The position numbers and the translations under genes were made by a program. 16,429 nt of DNA from Sutterella sp. Lineage in GTDB: Bacteria > Pseudomonadota > Gammaproteobacteria > Burkholderiales > Burkholderiaceae_F. The notes beneath the pieces were generated by a model, which worked only from the letters and a program-made list of their open reading frames with translations, had not been told where the DNA came from and did not search any database. Shown piece by piece: positions 1 through 5,542 of the stretch (position 1 is its first letter; every line of letters starts with the position of its first letter). The stretch spans positions 1 through 16,429 of the forward strand of contig DYBN01000006.1 in the NCBI GenBank assembly GCA_019418605.1, read 5' to 3'.

Positions 1-162
1 GAGCCACAAGGGCTCCGTAGGTGGTCACATCACGGAAAGTCTAAAAGTCAGGTTTGTAATGCAGCCGAAATAACGAGGAATTGTTGCTGCCCCGGGCAGC
101 GGCCCCGGGAAATCGCGCGCAATTTCGGCGGTTTCGGCGTCGCCAACAAAACCTCAAAATGC

Positions 163-187
163 AAAAAAGCCCCGGCATTCGGGGCTT
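163..187 (-). terminator. Intrinsic terminator of tRNA-Leu
   Basis: On the minus strand a GC-rich stem (AAGCCCC pairing with GGGGCTT, with an extra C-G pair at the top and a 5-base loop) is followed directly by six T residues. It lies about 25 bases past the 3' end of the tRNA-Leu gene, in the right orientation to end its transcript. Seen directly in the sequence. Confidence 0.85.
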
Positions 188-211
188 CGCGTCGCTCTTA
201 AAACTTAACTG

Positions 212-296
212 TGGTGCCCGAGGAGAGACTCGAACTCTCACGCTTATTAGGCGGAGGATTTTGAGTCCTCTGCGTCTACCATTCCGCCACTCGGGC
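212..296 (-). tRNA. tRNA-Leu (anticodon CAA)
   Basis: Read on the minus strand, the sequence folds into a class II cloverleaf. The acceptor stem GCCCGAG pairs with CTCGGGC, and an encoded CCA end follows. The D arm contains GGAATGGTAGACGC. The anticodon stem GAGGA/TCCTC encloses the seven-base loop CTCAAAA, which places CAA at the anticodon (decodes UUG). A long variable arm is typical of leucine tRNAs, and the T arm contains GTTCGAGTC. The gene is monocistronic, with its own promoter and terminator, and diverges from the rpsF operon. Some mobile elements integrate into leucine tRNA genes, but no attachment repeat or integrase is visible here. Confidence 0.96.
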
Positions 297-314
297 AAGT
301 TTTAAGAGTGTGCA

Positions 315-343
315 ATTATGCACTGCAACAAAAGATTTTGCAA
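315..343 (-). promoter_or_regulatory. Promoter of tRNA-Leu
   Basis: On the minus strand TTGCAA (338-343) is separated by exactly 17 bases from CATAAT (315-320), a good sigma70-type pair. The -10 box lies 18 bases before the first base of the mature tRNA, leaving room for a short 5' leader to be removed by RNase P. Confidence 0.7.
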
Positions 344-431
344 AAGCGGCGCGCCCGGCCTCAGAGAGCACGCAGCCTGCGCGCTCGTGAATGCCCATGA
401 ACCGGCCGGTGTCGAGATGCTTGCGTGAGTG

Positions 432-460
432 TTGATTTTTCAGGAATAAATACGTAAAAT
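432..460 (+). promoter_or_regulatory. Promoter of the rpsF-priB-rpsR-rplI operon
   Basis: TTGATT (432-437) and TAAAAT (455-460) are 17 bases apart, close to the sigma70 consensus. Transcription would start near 467, a little upstream of the leader hairpin at 480-506 and about 60 bases before the rpsF start codon. Confidence 0.65.
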
Positions 461-479
461 CACTCGCTTTCGTATCCTT

Positions 480-506
480 GCCACACCGAAAGGACGCTCG
501 GGTGGC
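480..506 (+). promoter_or_regulatory. Probable S6:S18 autoregulatory leader hairpin
   Basis: In the rpsF leader the arm GCCAC-A-CCGA pairs with TCGG-GTGGC, giving a 9-pair stem with one bulged A and an 8-base loop (AAGGACGC). The CACCG sequence in the left arm matches the element known in many bacteria as the binding site of the ribosomal protein S6:S18 complex, which mimics its 16S rRNA site and represses the operon. Position (between promoter and Shine-Dalgarno sequence) and operon content (rpsF and rpsR) both fit. The pairing is seen directly; the ligand is inferred from the family. Confidence 0.6.
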
Positions 507-529
507 TTATTTCCGTAAGGAGGAAATCA

Positions 530-937
530 ATGCGTCATTACGAACTGTGCGTCATCGTGCACCCGGATCAGTCCGAACAGGTCCCCGCGATGATCGAACG
601 TCTCAAGGATCTCGTTGCGCAGGAAGGTGGCCAGGTTCACCGCTGCGAAGACTGGGGTCGCCGTCAACTCGCTTACCCGATTCAGAAGCTCGTCAAGGCT
701 CACTACTTCTTGATGAACATCGAGTGCACCGACTCGACGCTGGCTGAAATCGAAAATGGGTTCCGTTTCAACGACGCCATTTTGCGTCACCTCGTCGTCA
801 AGACCAAGAAGGCCGAGACCGCTCCTTCCGTCATGATGAAGACGGTTGAAAAGGAAGAGGCCAGGAAGGTCGCTGTTGAAGCCGCCGATGCCGCCGCCCA
901 GCCCGCCGAGGCTGCCGCCGCGCCCGCCGAGGCTTAA
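530..937 (+). CDS. rpsF: 30S ribosomal protein S6
   Basis: S6 is a small-subunit protein that binds the central domain of 16S rRNA together with S18. The 135-residue product opens with the typical MRHYELCVIVHPDQSEQV segment and contains the conserved WGRRQLAYPI and FNDAILRHLVVK stretches. The ATG is preceded by a strong Shine-Dalgarno sequence (TAAGGAGG, 516-523), which fixes the start. After about residue 110 the protein ends in a low-complexity tail rich in Ala, Pro and Glu, which varies between species and is probably disordered. It is the first gene of an operon with priB, rpsR and rplI, probably repressed by the S6:S18 complex through the leader hairpin just upstream. Confidence 0.97.
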   Translation: MRHYELCVIVHPDQSEQVPAMIERLKDLVAQEGGQVHRCEDWGRRQLAYPIQKLVKAHYFLMNIECTDSTLAEIENGFRFNDAILRHLVVKTKKAETAPSVMMKTVEKEEARKVAVEAADAAAQPAEAAAAPAEA

Positions 938-959
938 TTGATCAGACTGCAGGTCGAAT

Positions 960-1259
960 TTGGAGTCTTCACCGGACAATCATCTTGTGATTCGCGCCGT
1001 GCTCTCTGAAAAGCAGGAGCTGCGCTATACGCCGGCGGGAATCGCGGTTTTTGAAGCAAAGTTCGAGCACATGGGCCGCGTCTATGAGGCGGGAGCCCAG
1101 CGCAGTCTTCACTTTGGCTTTACCGCTTTGGCCTTTGCCGACGTGGCCTTGAGGCTTGATGCGGTGCAGCCCGGCAGCGAACTTGAACTCACGGGCTTTC
1201 TTGCCACGCGATCGCTGAGAAGTTCCAGATTGACCGTGCACATCACGGAATTCAAATAA
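960..1259 (+). CDS. priB: Primosomal replication protein N (PriB)
   Basis: PriB is an OB-fold, single-stranded-DNA-binding protein that bridges PriA to DnaT or DnaC-type loading of DnaB during replication restart. The 99-residue product shows the family's N-terminal strand pattern (NHLVIRAVLSEK) and the TPAGIAVFEAKFEH segment, matching the SPSGIPHCQFVLEH region of E. coli PriB, and ends in an OB-like strand (LTVHITEFK). The most likely start is TTG at 960: no in-frame ATG lies near the expected N-terminus, an AGG (951-953) sits six bases upstream, and an in-frame stop at 939-941 prevents a longer reading. The gene lies 22 bases after rpsF and just before rpsR, the usual betaproteobacterial arrangement. 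Confidence 0.92.
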   Translation: MESSPDNHLVIRAVLSEKQELRYTPAGIAVFEAKFEHMGRVYEAGAQRSLHFGFTALAFADVALRLDAVQPGSELELTGFLATRSLRSSRLTVHITEFK

Positions 1260-1276
1260 ATTAGGAGTTGAAAAAA

Positions 1277-1558
1277 ATGGCTTTTGGTGCAAAAGGTAAG
1301 GGCAAGCCCCGCCGCAGCAACCATCAGAATGCGCTCTTTAAGCGCAAGAAGTTCTGCCGCTTCACGGTTGAGCACGTCGAGCAGATCGACTACAAGGACA
1401 TCGACACGCTGCGCGACTTCATTCAGGAAAACGGCAAGATCATGCCGGCCCGCCTGACCGGTACGAAGGCTCACTACCAGCGTCAGCTCGACACGGCGAT
1501 CAAGCGCGCCCGCTTCCTCGCTCTGCTGCCCTACACCGACAATCAGGGGACCCGTTAA
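1277..1558 (+). CDS. rpsR: 30S ribosomal protein S18
   Basis: S18 partners S6 on the platform of the small ribosomal subunit. The 93-residue protein has the basic N-terminus and the conserved FCRFTVEHVEQIDYKDIDTL and GKIMPARLTGTKAHYQRQL segments, with the usual basic helix (AIKRARFLALLPY). An in-frame TTG at 1268 would add three residues, but the ATG at 1277 has AGGAG (1263-1267) nine bases upstream and gives the conserved MAFGAKGKGK start. The gene is followed after two bases by rplI, so translation of the two is probably coupled. Confidence 0.97.
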   Translation: MAFGAKGKGKPRRSNHQNALFKRKKFCRFTVEHVEQIDYKDIDTLRDFIQENGKIMPARLTGTKAHYQRQLDTAIKRARFLALLPYTDNQGTR

Positions 1559-1560
1559 TC

Positions 1561-2010
1561 ATGCAAGTCATTCTTCTCGAAAAGATTCATCACCTCGGTG
1601 AACTCGGCGCCGTCGTCAAGGTCAAGGACGGCTACGCCCGCAATTATCTGATCCCCCAGGGACACGCCAAGCGTGCGACGAAGGCGGCCATCGCCGAGTT
1701 TGAAGCGCGCCGCGCCGAGCTCGAAAAGGCTCAGGCCGAACGCATCGCCGCCGCGCAGGACGTCGCCGCCAAGCTCAACGGCCAGGTGATCGAAATCGCG
1801 AGCAAGGCCGGCGTCGACGGCCGTCTGTTCGGTTCCGTGACCAACGCCGACATTGCCGAGGCCATCGACAAGCTCGGCTTCACGATCAAGAAGAGCCAGG
1901 TGCGCACGCCCCTTGGCGCCATCAAGAGCGTGGGCGACTACACGATCACCATCGGCCTGATGACCGACATCTCCGCCGACGTGGTGGTGAAGGTCGTTGC
2001 CGAGGCGTAA
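1561..2010 (+). CDS. rplI: 50S ribosomal protein L9
   Basis: L9 binds 23S rRNA domain V and reaches out from the large subunit, helping to limit frameshifting. The 149-residue product has the family's usual length and its N-terminal signature: MQVILLEKIHHLGELG followed by KDGYARNYLIPQGHA. A long connecting helix rich in Ala, Glu and Lys (about residues 42-75) and a C-terminal domain ending in ISADVVVKVVAEA follow. It starts two bases after the rpsR stop. It is the last gene of the operon: a strong intrinsic terminator follows at 2128-2181. Confidence 0.97.
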   Translation: MQVILLEKIHHLGELGAVVKVKDGYARNYLIPQGHAKRATKAAIAEFEARRAELEKAQAERIAAAQDVAAKLNGQVIEIASKAGVDGRLFGSVTNADIAEAIDKLGFTIKKSQVRTPLGAIKSVGDYTITIGLMTDISADVVVKVVAEA

Positions 2011-2127
2011 GAATCGGTTTTGATCCATCTGCCGACGTCTTGAGGACTGTCTCGGGCCGGACCTGCCGCAGGGCGCTTTGCCGTGCGGCGGCCTTGCCGG
2101 CCGGAAGTCCGATGAGACGCGCCAAGC

Positions 2128-2181
2128 AAAGCCGGCTGCCTGGAAGCCACAATGGGTTTCCCGGGGGCCGGCTTTTTTTTT
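2128..2181 (+). terminator. Intrinsic terminator after rplI
   Basis: AAAGCCGGC (2128-2136) pairs with GCCGGCTTT (2167-2175), and the run of nine T residues (2173-2181) follows the stem. The loop itself can pair further (GGAAGCC with GGGTTTCC). This ends the rpsF-priB-rpsR-rplI transcript 118 bases after the rplI stop codon and separates it from dnaB. Confidence 0.88.
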
Positions 2182-2371
2182 GCCTCTGTGCAAAACCCGA
2201 GGCCGTCCGCGCCCGTCCGTCTGATTTACGGCGGGCGGACAACATTCGCACACATTTCGACCGAATTTCCAAGGTCGAGCCGCGGGTGAAACCGGTTAAG
2301 ATGACCTCCCCCGAGCTTTCCGGCAGCCCGTCCAGAGGAGCGCGGCTCCCAGATTCCGCTGCGGCCCCGCA

Positions 2372-2393
2372 GGCCCGCTTCGGGCCCCTTTTT
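2372..2393 (+). terminator. Terminator-like hairpin in the dnaB leader
   Basis: GGCCCG and CGGGCC pair around a CTT loop and are followed by CC and five T residues. The hairpin lies only 48 bases before the dnaB start codon, in the orientation that would stop transcription entering dnaB. A second small hairpin (GGAGC/GCTCC, near 2337-2348) precedes it. It could be a second terminator for read-through from rplI, with dnaB transcribed from beyond it, or an attenuator in the dnaB leader. I see no convincing promoter between 2182 and 2440. Confidence 0.45.
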
Positions 2394-2440
2394 GAGCCTT
2401 TGCCGAAGTTCAGAGACACAGAGAAGTACACAGAGCACAC

Positions 2441-3868
2441 ATGAGTGAAGAAGATTTGAGCATGATGGGGCTTGAAGCCCCGGTCGATCACGAAGTGGCG
2501 GCCCTGCGCCGTCCCCCGCAGTCCATTGAGAGCGAGCAGAGCGTGCTTGGCGGCCTGATGCTCGACAACAACGCCTTTGACCTCGTGGCCGACGTGATCG
2601 TGCCGGACGATTTTTACAGGCGCGACCACCGCATCATCTACGAAAAGATTCAGGAGATGTGCAGCGCCGGGCGCCCGGCCGACATCGTGACCGTCTACGG
2701 CGAGCTGCAGGCCGAGGGAAAAAGCCAGGAGGTGGGCGGCATGGCCTACCTCAACGACCTGGTCAATTCAACGCCTGCGGCCTCCAACATCCGGCGCTAT
2801 GCCGAGATCGTGCGCGACCGCTCGATTCTGCGCCAGCTCATCACCGCGGGCGAGGAAATCGCCACCTCGGCGCTGCTGCCCGAGGGGGCCGACGTGGCGC
2901 GGCTTCTTGACGACGCCCAGGCCAAGGTCTTTGCCATTGACGAGCGCTCCAACAAGGGAAAGCGCGGCTTTCGCGTGCTCAATGAACTTGCCGCCGACGT
3001 TACCAAGGAGCTGCAGCAGCTCTATCAGATGAAGTCCAAGGACGACGTCACGGGGCTGCCCACGGGTTTTTCGCTTCTTGACCGCATGACCTCGGGCCTG
3101 CAAAAGGGCGACCTCATCATCGTCGCCGGCCGCCCCTCCATGGGCAAGACCTCCTTTGCGATGAACATCGCCGAGTACGCAGGCCTCACGCTCAAGATGC
3201 CGGTGGCGGTGTTTTCCATGGAAATGAGTTCGGTGCAGCTTGCCAAGCGCCTGATTTCGTCGGTGGCGCGCATCGACGCGCAGAAAATCCGCCGCGGCAG
3301 GCTCGACGACGGCGACTGGGCGCGCTACACCGATACGGTGGGCTTGATCAGCAAGGCGCCCTTTTACATTGACGACACGGCAGCGCTCACGGTCAACGAA
3401 CTGCGATCCCGCGCGCGGCGCCTGGCAAGAAAAACCGGTCCCCTGTCGCTCATCGTGGTCGACTACCTGCAGCTGATGTCGGGCACCAACACGCGGGCCA
3501 ACATGGAAAACCGCGCGACCGAAATCTCTGAAATCTCCCGCGGCCTCAAGAGCCTTGCCAAGGAGATGGACGTGCCCGTCATCGCGCTCTCGCAGCTCAA
3601 CCGCGGCGTGGACGCCCGCACCGACAAGCGTCCGCTCATGAGCGATCTGCGCGAGTCGGGCGCCATCGAACAGGACGCCGACATCATCATGTTCATCTAC
3701 CGCGACTGGGTCTATCACAAGGACACGGCCGATCCCAACATTGCCGAAATCATCATCGGCAAGCAGAGAAACGGTCCGACCGGCACGGTGCAGATGCGCT
3801 TTGACGGTCAGTTCACGCGCTTTGACAACCTCGCGCAGGATGTCGACGTGCCGCCCGAGTTTGCCTGA
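2441..3868 (+). CDS. dnaB: Replicative DNA helicase DnaB
   Basis: DnaB is the ring-shaped hexameric helicase that unwinds DNA at the replication fork and binds primase. The 475-residue product has the N-terminal DnaB domain (PPQSIESEQSVLGGLMLDNN, about residues 25-45) and a RecA-like domain from about residue 200. That domain has the Walker A motif GRPSMGKTS (230-238), SMEMS (259-263), the Walker B segment LIVVDYLQLM (337-346), ALSQLNRGV (382-390), and a C-terminal KQRNGPTG (441-448) contributing the arginine finger region. The start at 2441 gives a normal length but has no clear Shine-Dalgarno sequence; ATG 2462, preceded by GAAGAAG, is an alternative. Placement after the rpsF-priB-rpsR-rplI operon is common in proteobacteria. 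Confidence 0.97.
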   Translation: MSEEDLSMMGLEAPVDHEVAALRRPPQSIESEQSVLGGLMLDNNAFDLVADVIVPDDFYRRDHRIIYEKIQEMCSAGRPADIVTVYGELQAEGKSQEVGGMAYLNDLVNSTPAASNIRRYAEIVRDRSILRQLITAGEEIATSALLPEGADVARLLDDAQAKVFAIDERSNKGKRGFRVLNELAADVTKELQQLYQMKSKDDVTGLPTGFSLLDRMTSGLQKGDLIIVAGRPSMGKTSFAMNIAEYAGLTLKMPVAVFSMEMSSVQLAKRLISSVARIDAQKIRRGRLDDGDWARYTDTVGLISKAPFYIDDTAALTVNELRSRARRLARKTGPLSLIVVDYLQLMSGTNTRANMENRATEISEISRGLKSLAKEMDVPVIALSQLNRGVDARTDKRPLMSDLRESGAIEQDADIIMFIYRDWVYHKDTADPNIAEIIIGKQRNGPTGTVQMRFDGQFTRFDNLAQDVDVPPEFA

Positions 3869-3891
3869 GTTTTATTTGTAAAGAGGACGCC

Positions 3892-4401
3892 ATGCTTGAG
3901 ACACTTGCCTCGGTTGACTGGGTCAACATCTTGCTTTGGATTCTTGCCGTCGCCAGCATCGTGGTGGGAATCGCCGGCGCCGTCGTGCCGGCCCTGCCCG
4001 GCATTCCGATGGTCTTCGTGGGGGCGCTCATTGCGGCTTGGATCGGAGACTTTGAACACATCACCTGGGTCACGCTCGTGATTCTGGGCATTCTCACGAT
4101 CGTGGGACTGGCCGTCGACTGGTTTGCCCAGACGCTGGGAGCGCAGAGAGCGGGCGCTACAAAGTACGGGATCGTGGGCAGCATGATCGGCACCATTCTG
4201 GGGCTTTTCATGGGGCTCTTCGGCATTCTCTTCATGCCGCTCGTGGGCGCGTTCGTGGGCGAGTACATCGGGCAGAGAAACCTGAGGGTGGCCACCAACG
4301 TGGGCTGGGCCACGTGGGTGGGGATGCTTGTGGGAACCGCGCTCAAGCTTGCCCTCTCGTTCATCATGGTGGGCATCATGTGCTTTGCGCTTTGGTTCTA
4401 A
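3892..4401 (+). CDS. DUF456-type small membrane protein
   Basis: The 169-residue product is almost entirely hydrophobic, with four or five likely membrane-spanning segments (about residues 10-50, 58-80, 92-122 and 140-167). It is rich in glycine and has the GAVVPALPGIPMVFVGALIA segment typical of the DUF456 family of inner-membrane proteins, whose function is unknown. The ATG is preceded by AGAGG at good spacing. It begins 23 bases after the dnaB stop with no terminator between, so it is probably transcribed with dnaB. Its end faces minus-strand genes of the AT-rich block, so this is the last core gene before the junction. Family assignment is by pattern and memory. Confidence 0.8.
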   Translation: MLETLASVDWVNILLWILAVASIVVGIAGAVVPALPGIPMVFVGALIAAWIGDFEHITWVTLVILGILTIVGLAVDWFAQTLGAQRAGATKYGIVGSMIGTILGLFMGLFGILFMPLVGAFVGEYIGQRNLRVATNVGWATWVGMLVGTALKLALSFIMVGIMCFALWF

Positions 4402-4422
4402 GCTAGGGTGGCTATAAATTTA

Positions 4423-4454
4423 AATAGTTGATTTCAAAGGAGAAATTAACTATT
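4423..4454. terminator. AT-rich hairpin between converging genes
   Basis: AATAGTTGATTT (4423-4434) pairs with AAATTAACTATT (4443-4454), a 12-pair stem with one G-U wobble and an 8-base loop. It lies just past the end of the DUF456 gene and between genes reading toward each other. Neither side has a long T run, so its role as a terminator is only plausible. Confidence 0.35.
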
Positions 4455-4471
4455 CTGAAATTTCTCGGAAA

Positions 4472-4496
4472 GCGTGCAACCGCTCAGATTGCACGC
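4472..4496 (-). terminator. GC-richer hairpin, possible terminator
   Basis: GCGTGCAA and TTGCACGC form a perfect 8-pair stem with a 9-base loop. On the minus strand TTTCC follows the stem, which suits weak termination of the minus-strand AT-hook frame or of read-through from druE. On the plus strand no T run follows. Confidence 0.4.
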
Positions 4497-4602
4497 AGAT
4501 GAAGCTCGGAATATTTTCTCACGACTCCGTGGTGTCTGAGGCGGGTTTCCCCTCTGTTTGATCTGCCGAACCATTGCTTGGCTTTGGCTTGTTATTGAAG
4601 CT

Positions 4603-5352
4603 CTAGGGTCTGCCGCGCCCGCGCTTTGCCTTTGCGGCCACGGCTTCGGCCAGAGCCTTTTCCCGTTCCAGACGTTCGATGGTTTTCTTGTTCAGACTTC
4701 CCTTCGGACGTCCCGGCTTGCGCTTGGGTTTGGGCGCAAGCAAGGCTTCGGCCGCCTCATGCGCAAGCGTTGCCTTGTTTTTGCTCCCCTTGGGGCGTCC
4801 GGGCCTGCGCTTGGGTTGCACGGTCTCGGTCTGCGCCGTGTCGGGCTTTTTGTTGGTGCTTCCCTTGGGTCTGCCCGGTCCGCGGCGCTCGAAATGAGGA
4901 ATCCGGCGAACCTGCGTGTTGTCGCTGTTGTCGGCCTGCCGCTGGACTTCCTCGGCAAACTGCTGAAAGCTCTCAAACACAAGATTGAATCTGCCAAAGA
5001 GCCGGCTCTGAAGATCGGAGTGGTTCCGCACCGCCTCGTAGCGTCCGTTGGGCAGACGCCTCAAATAGGCGTGATCAAGGTCAGAGTGAGCTGTACCGGA
5101 TTTGGGAAAATTCACGGATACGGCTGAAAAGGTTGAGGAGCTTCTGTCCGCCAAGAAGTTGGCAGAAACAATAAATGCACTAAAGCACAGAGACTCCAAG
5201 GAGTAGTTCAGTTCGAACGATCTGATGTAATCTAATTTGAGCGAGGTACATACGTAGGGCCCGCACAGCTGGCCGCATTTTGCTCTACACCGGGCCCCAG
5301 TCAGGGACATCGGTATAGAGTCCGGGGAACCCGAGTCGTGCGGCGATCTCAT
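4603..5352 (-). CDS. Protein with repeated AT-hook motifs, possibly 5'-truncated
   Basis: I do not recognise the family. The C-terminal half carries three AT-hooks of the form GRPKGSxNKK (near residues 156-168, 181-193 and 210-222 of the longest frame) and ends in RGRGRP. AT-hooks bind the minor groove of AT-rich DNA. Before them a segment with RRLPNGRYEAV and a helix rich in Phe and Glu (about 95-140) looks genuine, whereas residues 1-79 of the longest frame look non-coding. No start codon is well supported: GTG at 5115 would give about 170 residues but lacks a ribosome binding site. The gene may be a 5'-truncated remnant at the junction with the defence block, the tail of a transposase or regulator, or a small DNA-binding protein. 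Plus-strand frames here are shadows of the Lys/Arg/Gly-rich repeats. Confidence 0.5.
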   Translation of the reverse strand: MRSPHDSGSPDSIPMSLTGARCRAKCGQLCGPYVCTSLKLDYIRSFELNYSLESLCFSAFIVSANFLADRSSSTFSAVSVNFPKSGTAHSDLDHAYLRRLPNGRYEAVRNHSDLQSRLFGRFNLVFESFQQFAEEVQRQADNSDNTQVRRIPHFERRGPGRPKGSTNKKPDTAQTETVQPKRRPGRPKGSKNKATLAHEAAEALLAPKPKRKPGRPKGSLNKKTIERLEREKALAEAVAAKAKRGRGRP

Positions 5353-5542
5353 GCTGACGCTTGGTCACTTCCGCCCATCGTCTATTACCCGCACCGTCGC
5401 TGACTGAGCGTAAAGAGAATCGCCGAGGAGGTGGTCAGCAATCTGGCTTGATGTGGCCGCCTGCGTCTACTGCACGACCCCATGAGGAGCTTGGAAGACA
5501 AGCCCTTCACGGGGTCGGAACAGGAGTGACGAGCGGAGAACC
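5285..5542 (-). pseudogene. Possible decayed coding remnant downstream of druE
   Basis: No intact gene fits here, but two minus-strand frames read like fragments of one protein. One frame gives a stretch containing REGLVFQAPHGVVQ, then a TAG, then QIADHLLGDSLYAQSATVR. A second frame continues with AEVTKRQHEIAARLGFPGLY and ends in PDWGPV at a TAG (5285-5287). This pattern suggests a gene broken by a stop and a frameshift, but I cannot name the family and the resemblance may be chance. Confidence 0.2.

Noticed and set aside
86..100. Near-palindrome GCTGCCC-C-GGGCAGC left of the tRNA terminator
   Set aside because: Short GC-rich inverted repeats arise often by chance in GC-rich DNA; no gene or T run gives it a role.
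1555..2629. Minus-strand frames across rplI and the following gap
   Set aside because: They are antisense to rplI and the terminator and show no recognisable protein.
2768..3718. Long minus-strand frame of 316 residues inside dnaB
   Set aside because: It is rich in His, Arg, Val and Gly, as expected for the antisense of a GC-rich gene, and dnaB is unambiguous on the plus strand.
4558..5127. Plus-strand protein of 189 residues
   Set aside because: Its Leu/Phe/Gly repeats are the complement of the GRPKGS AT-hook repeats on the minus strand; the basic repeated motif is the meaningful reading.
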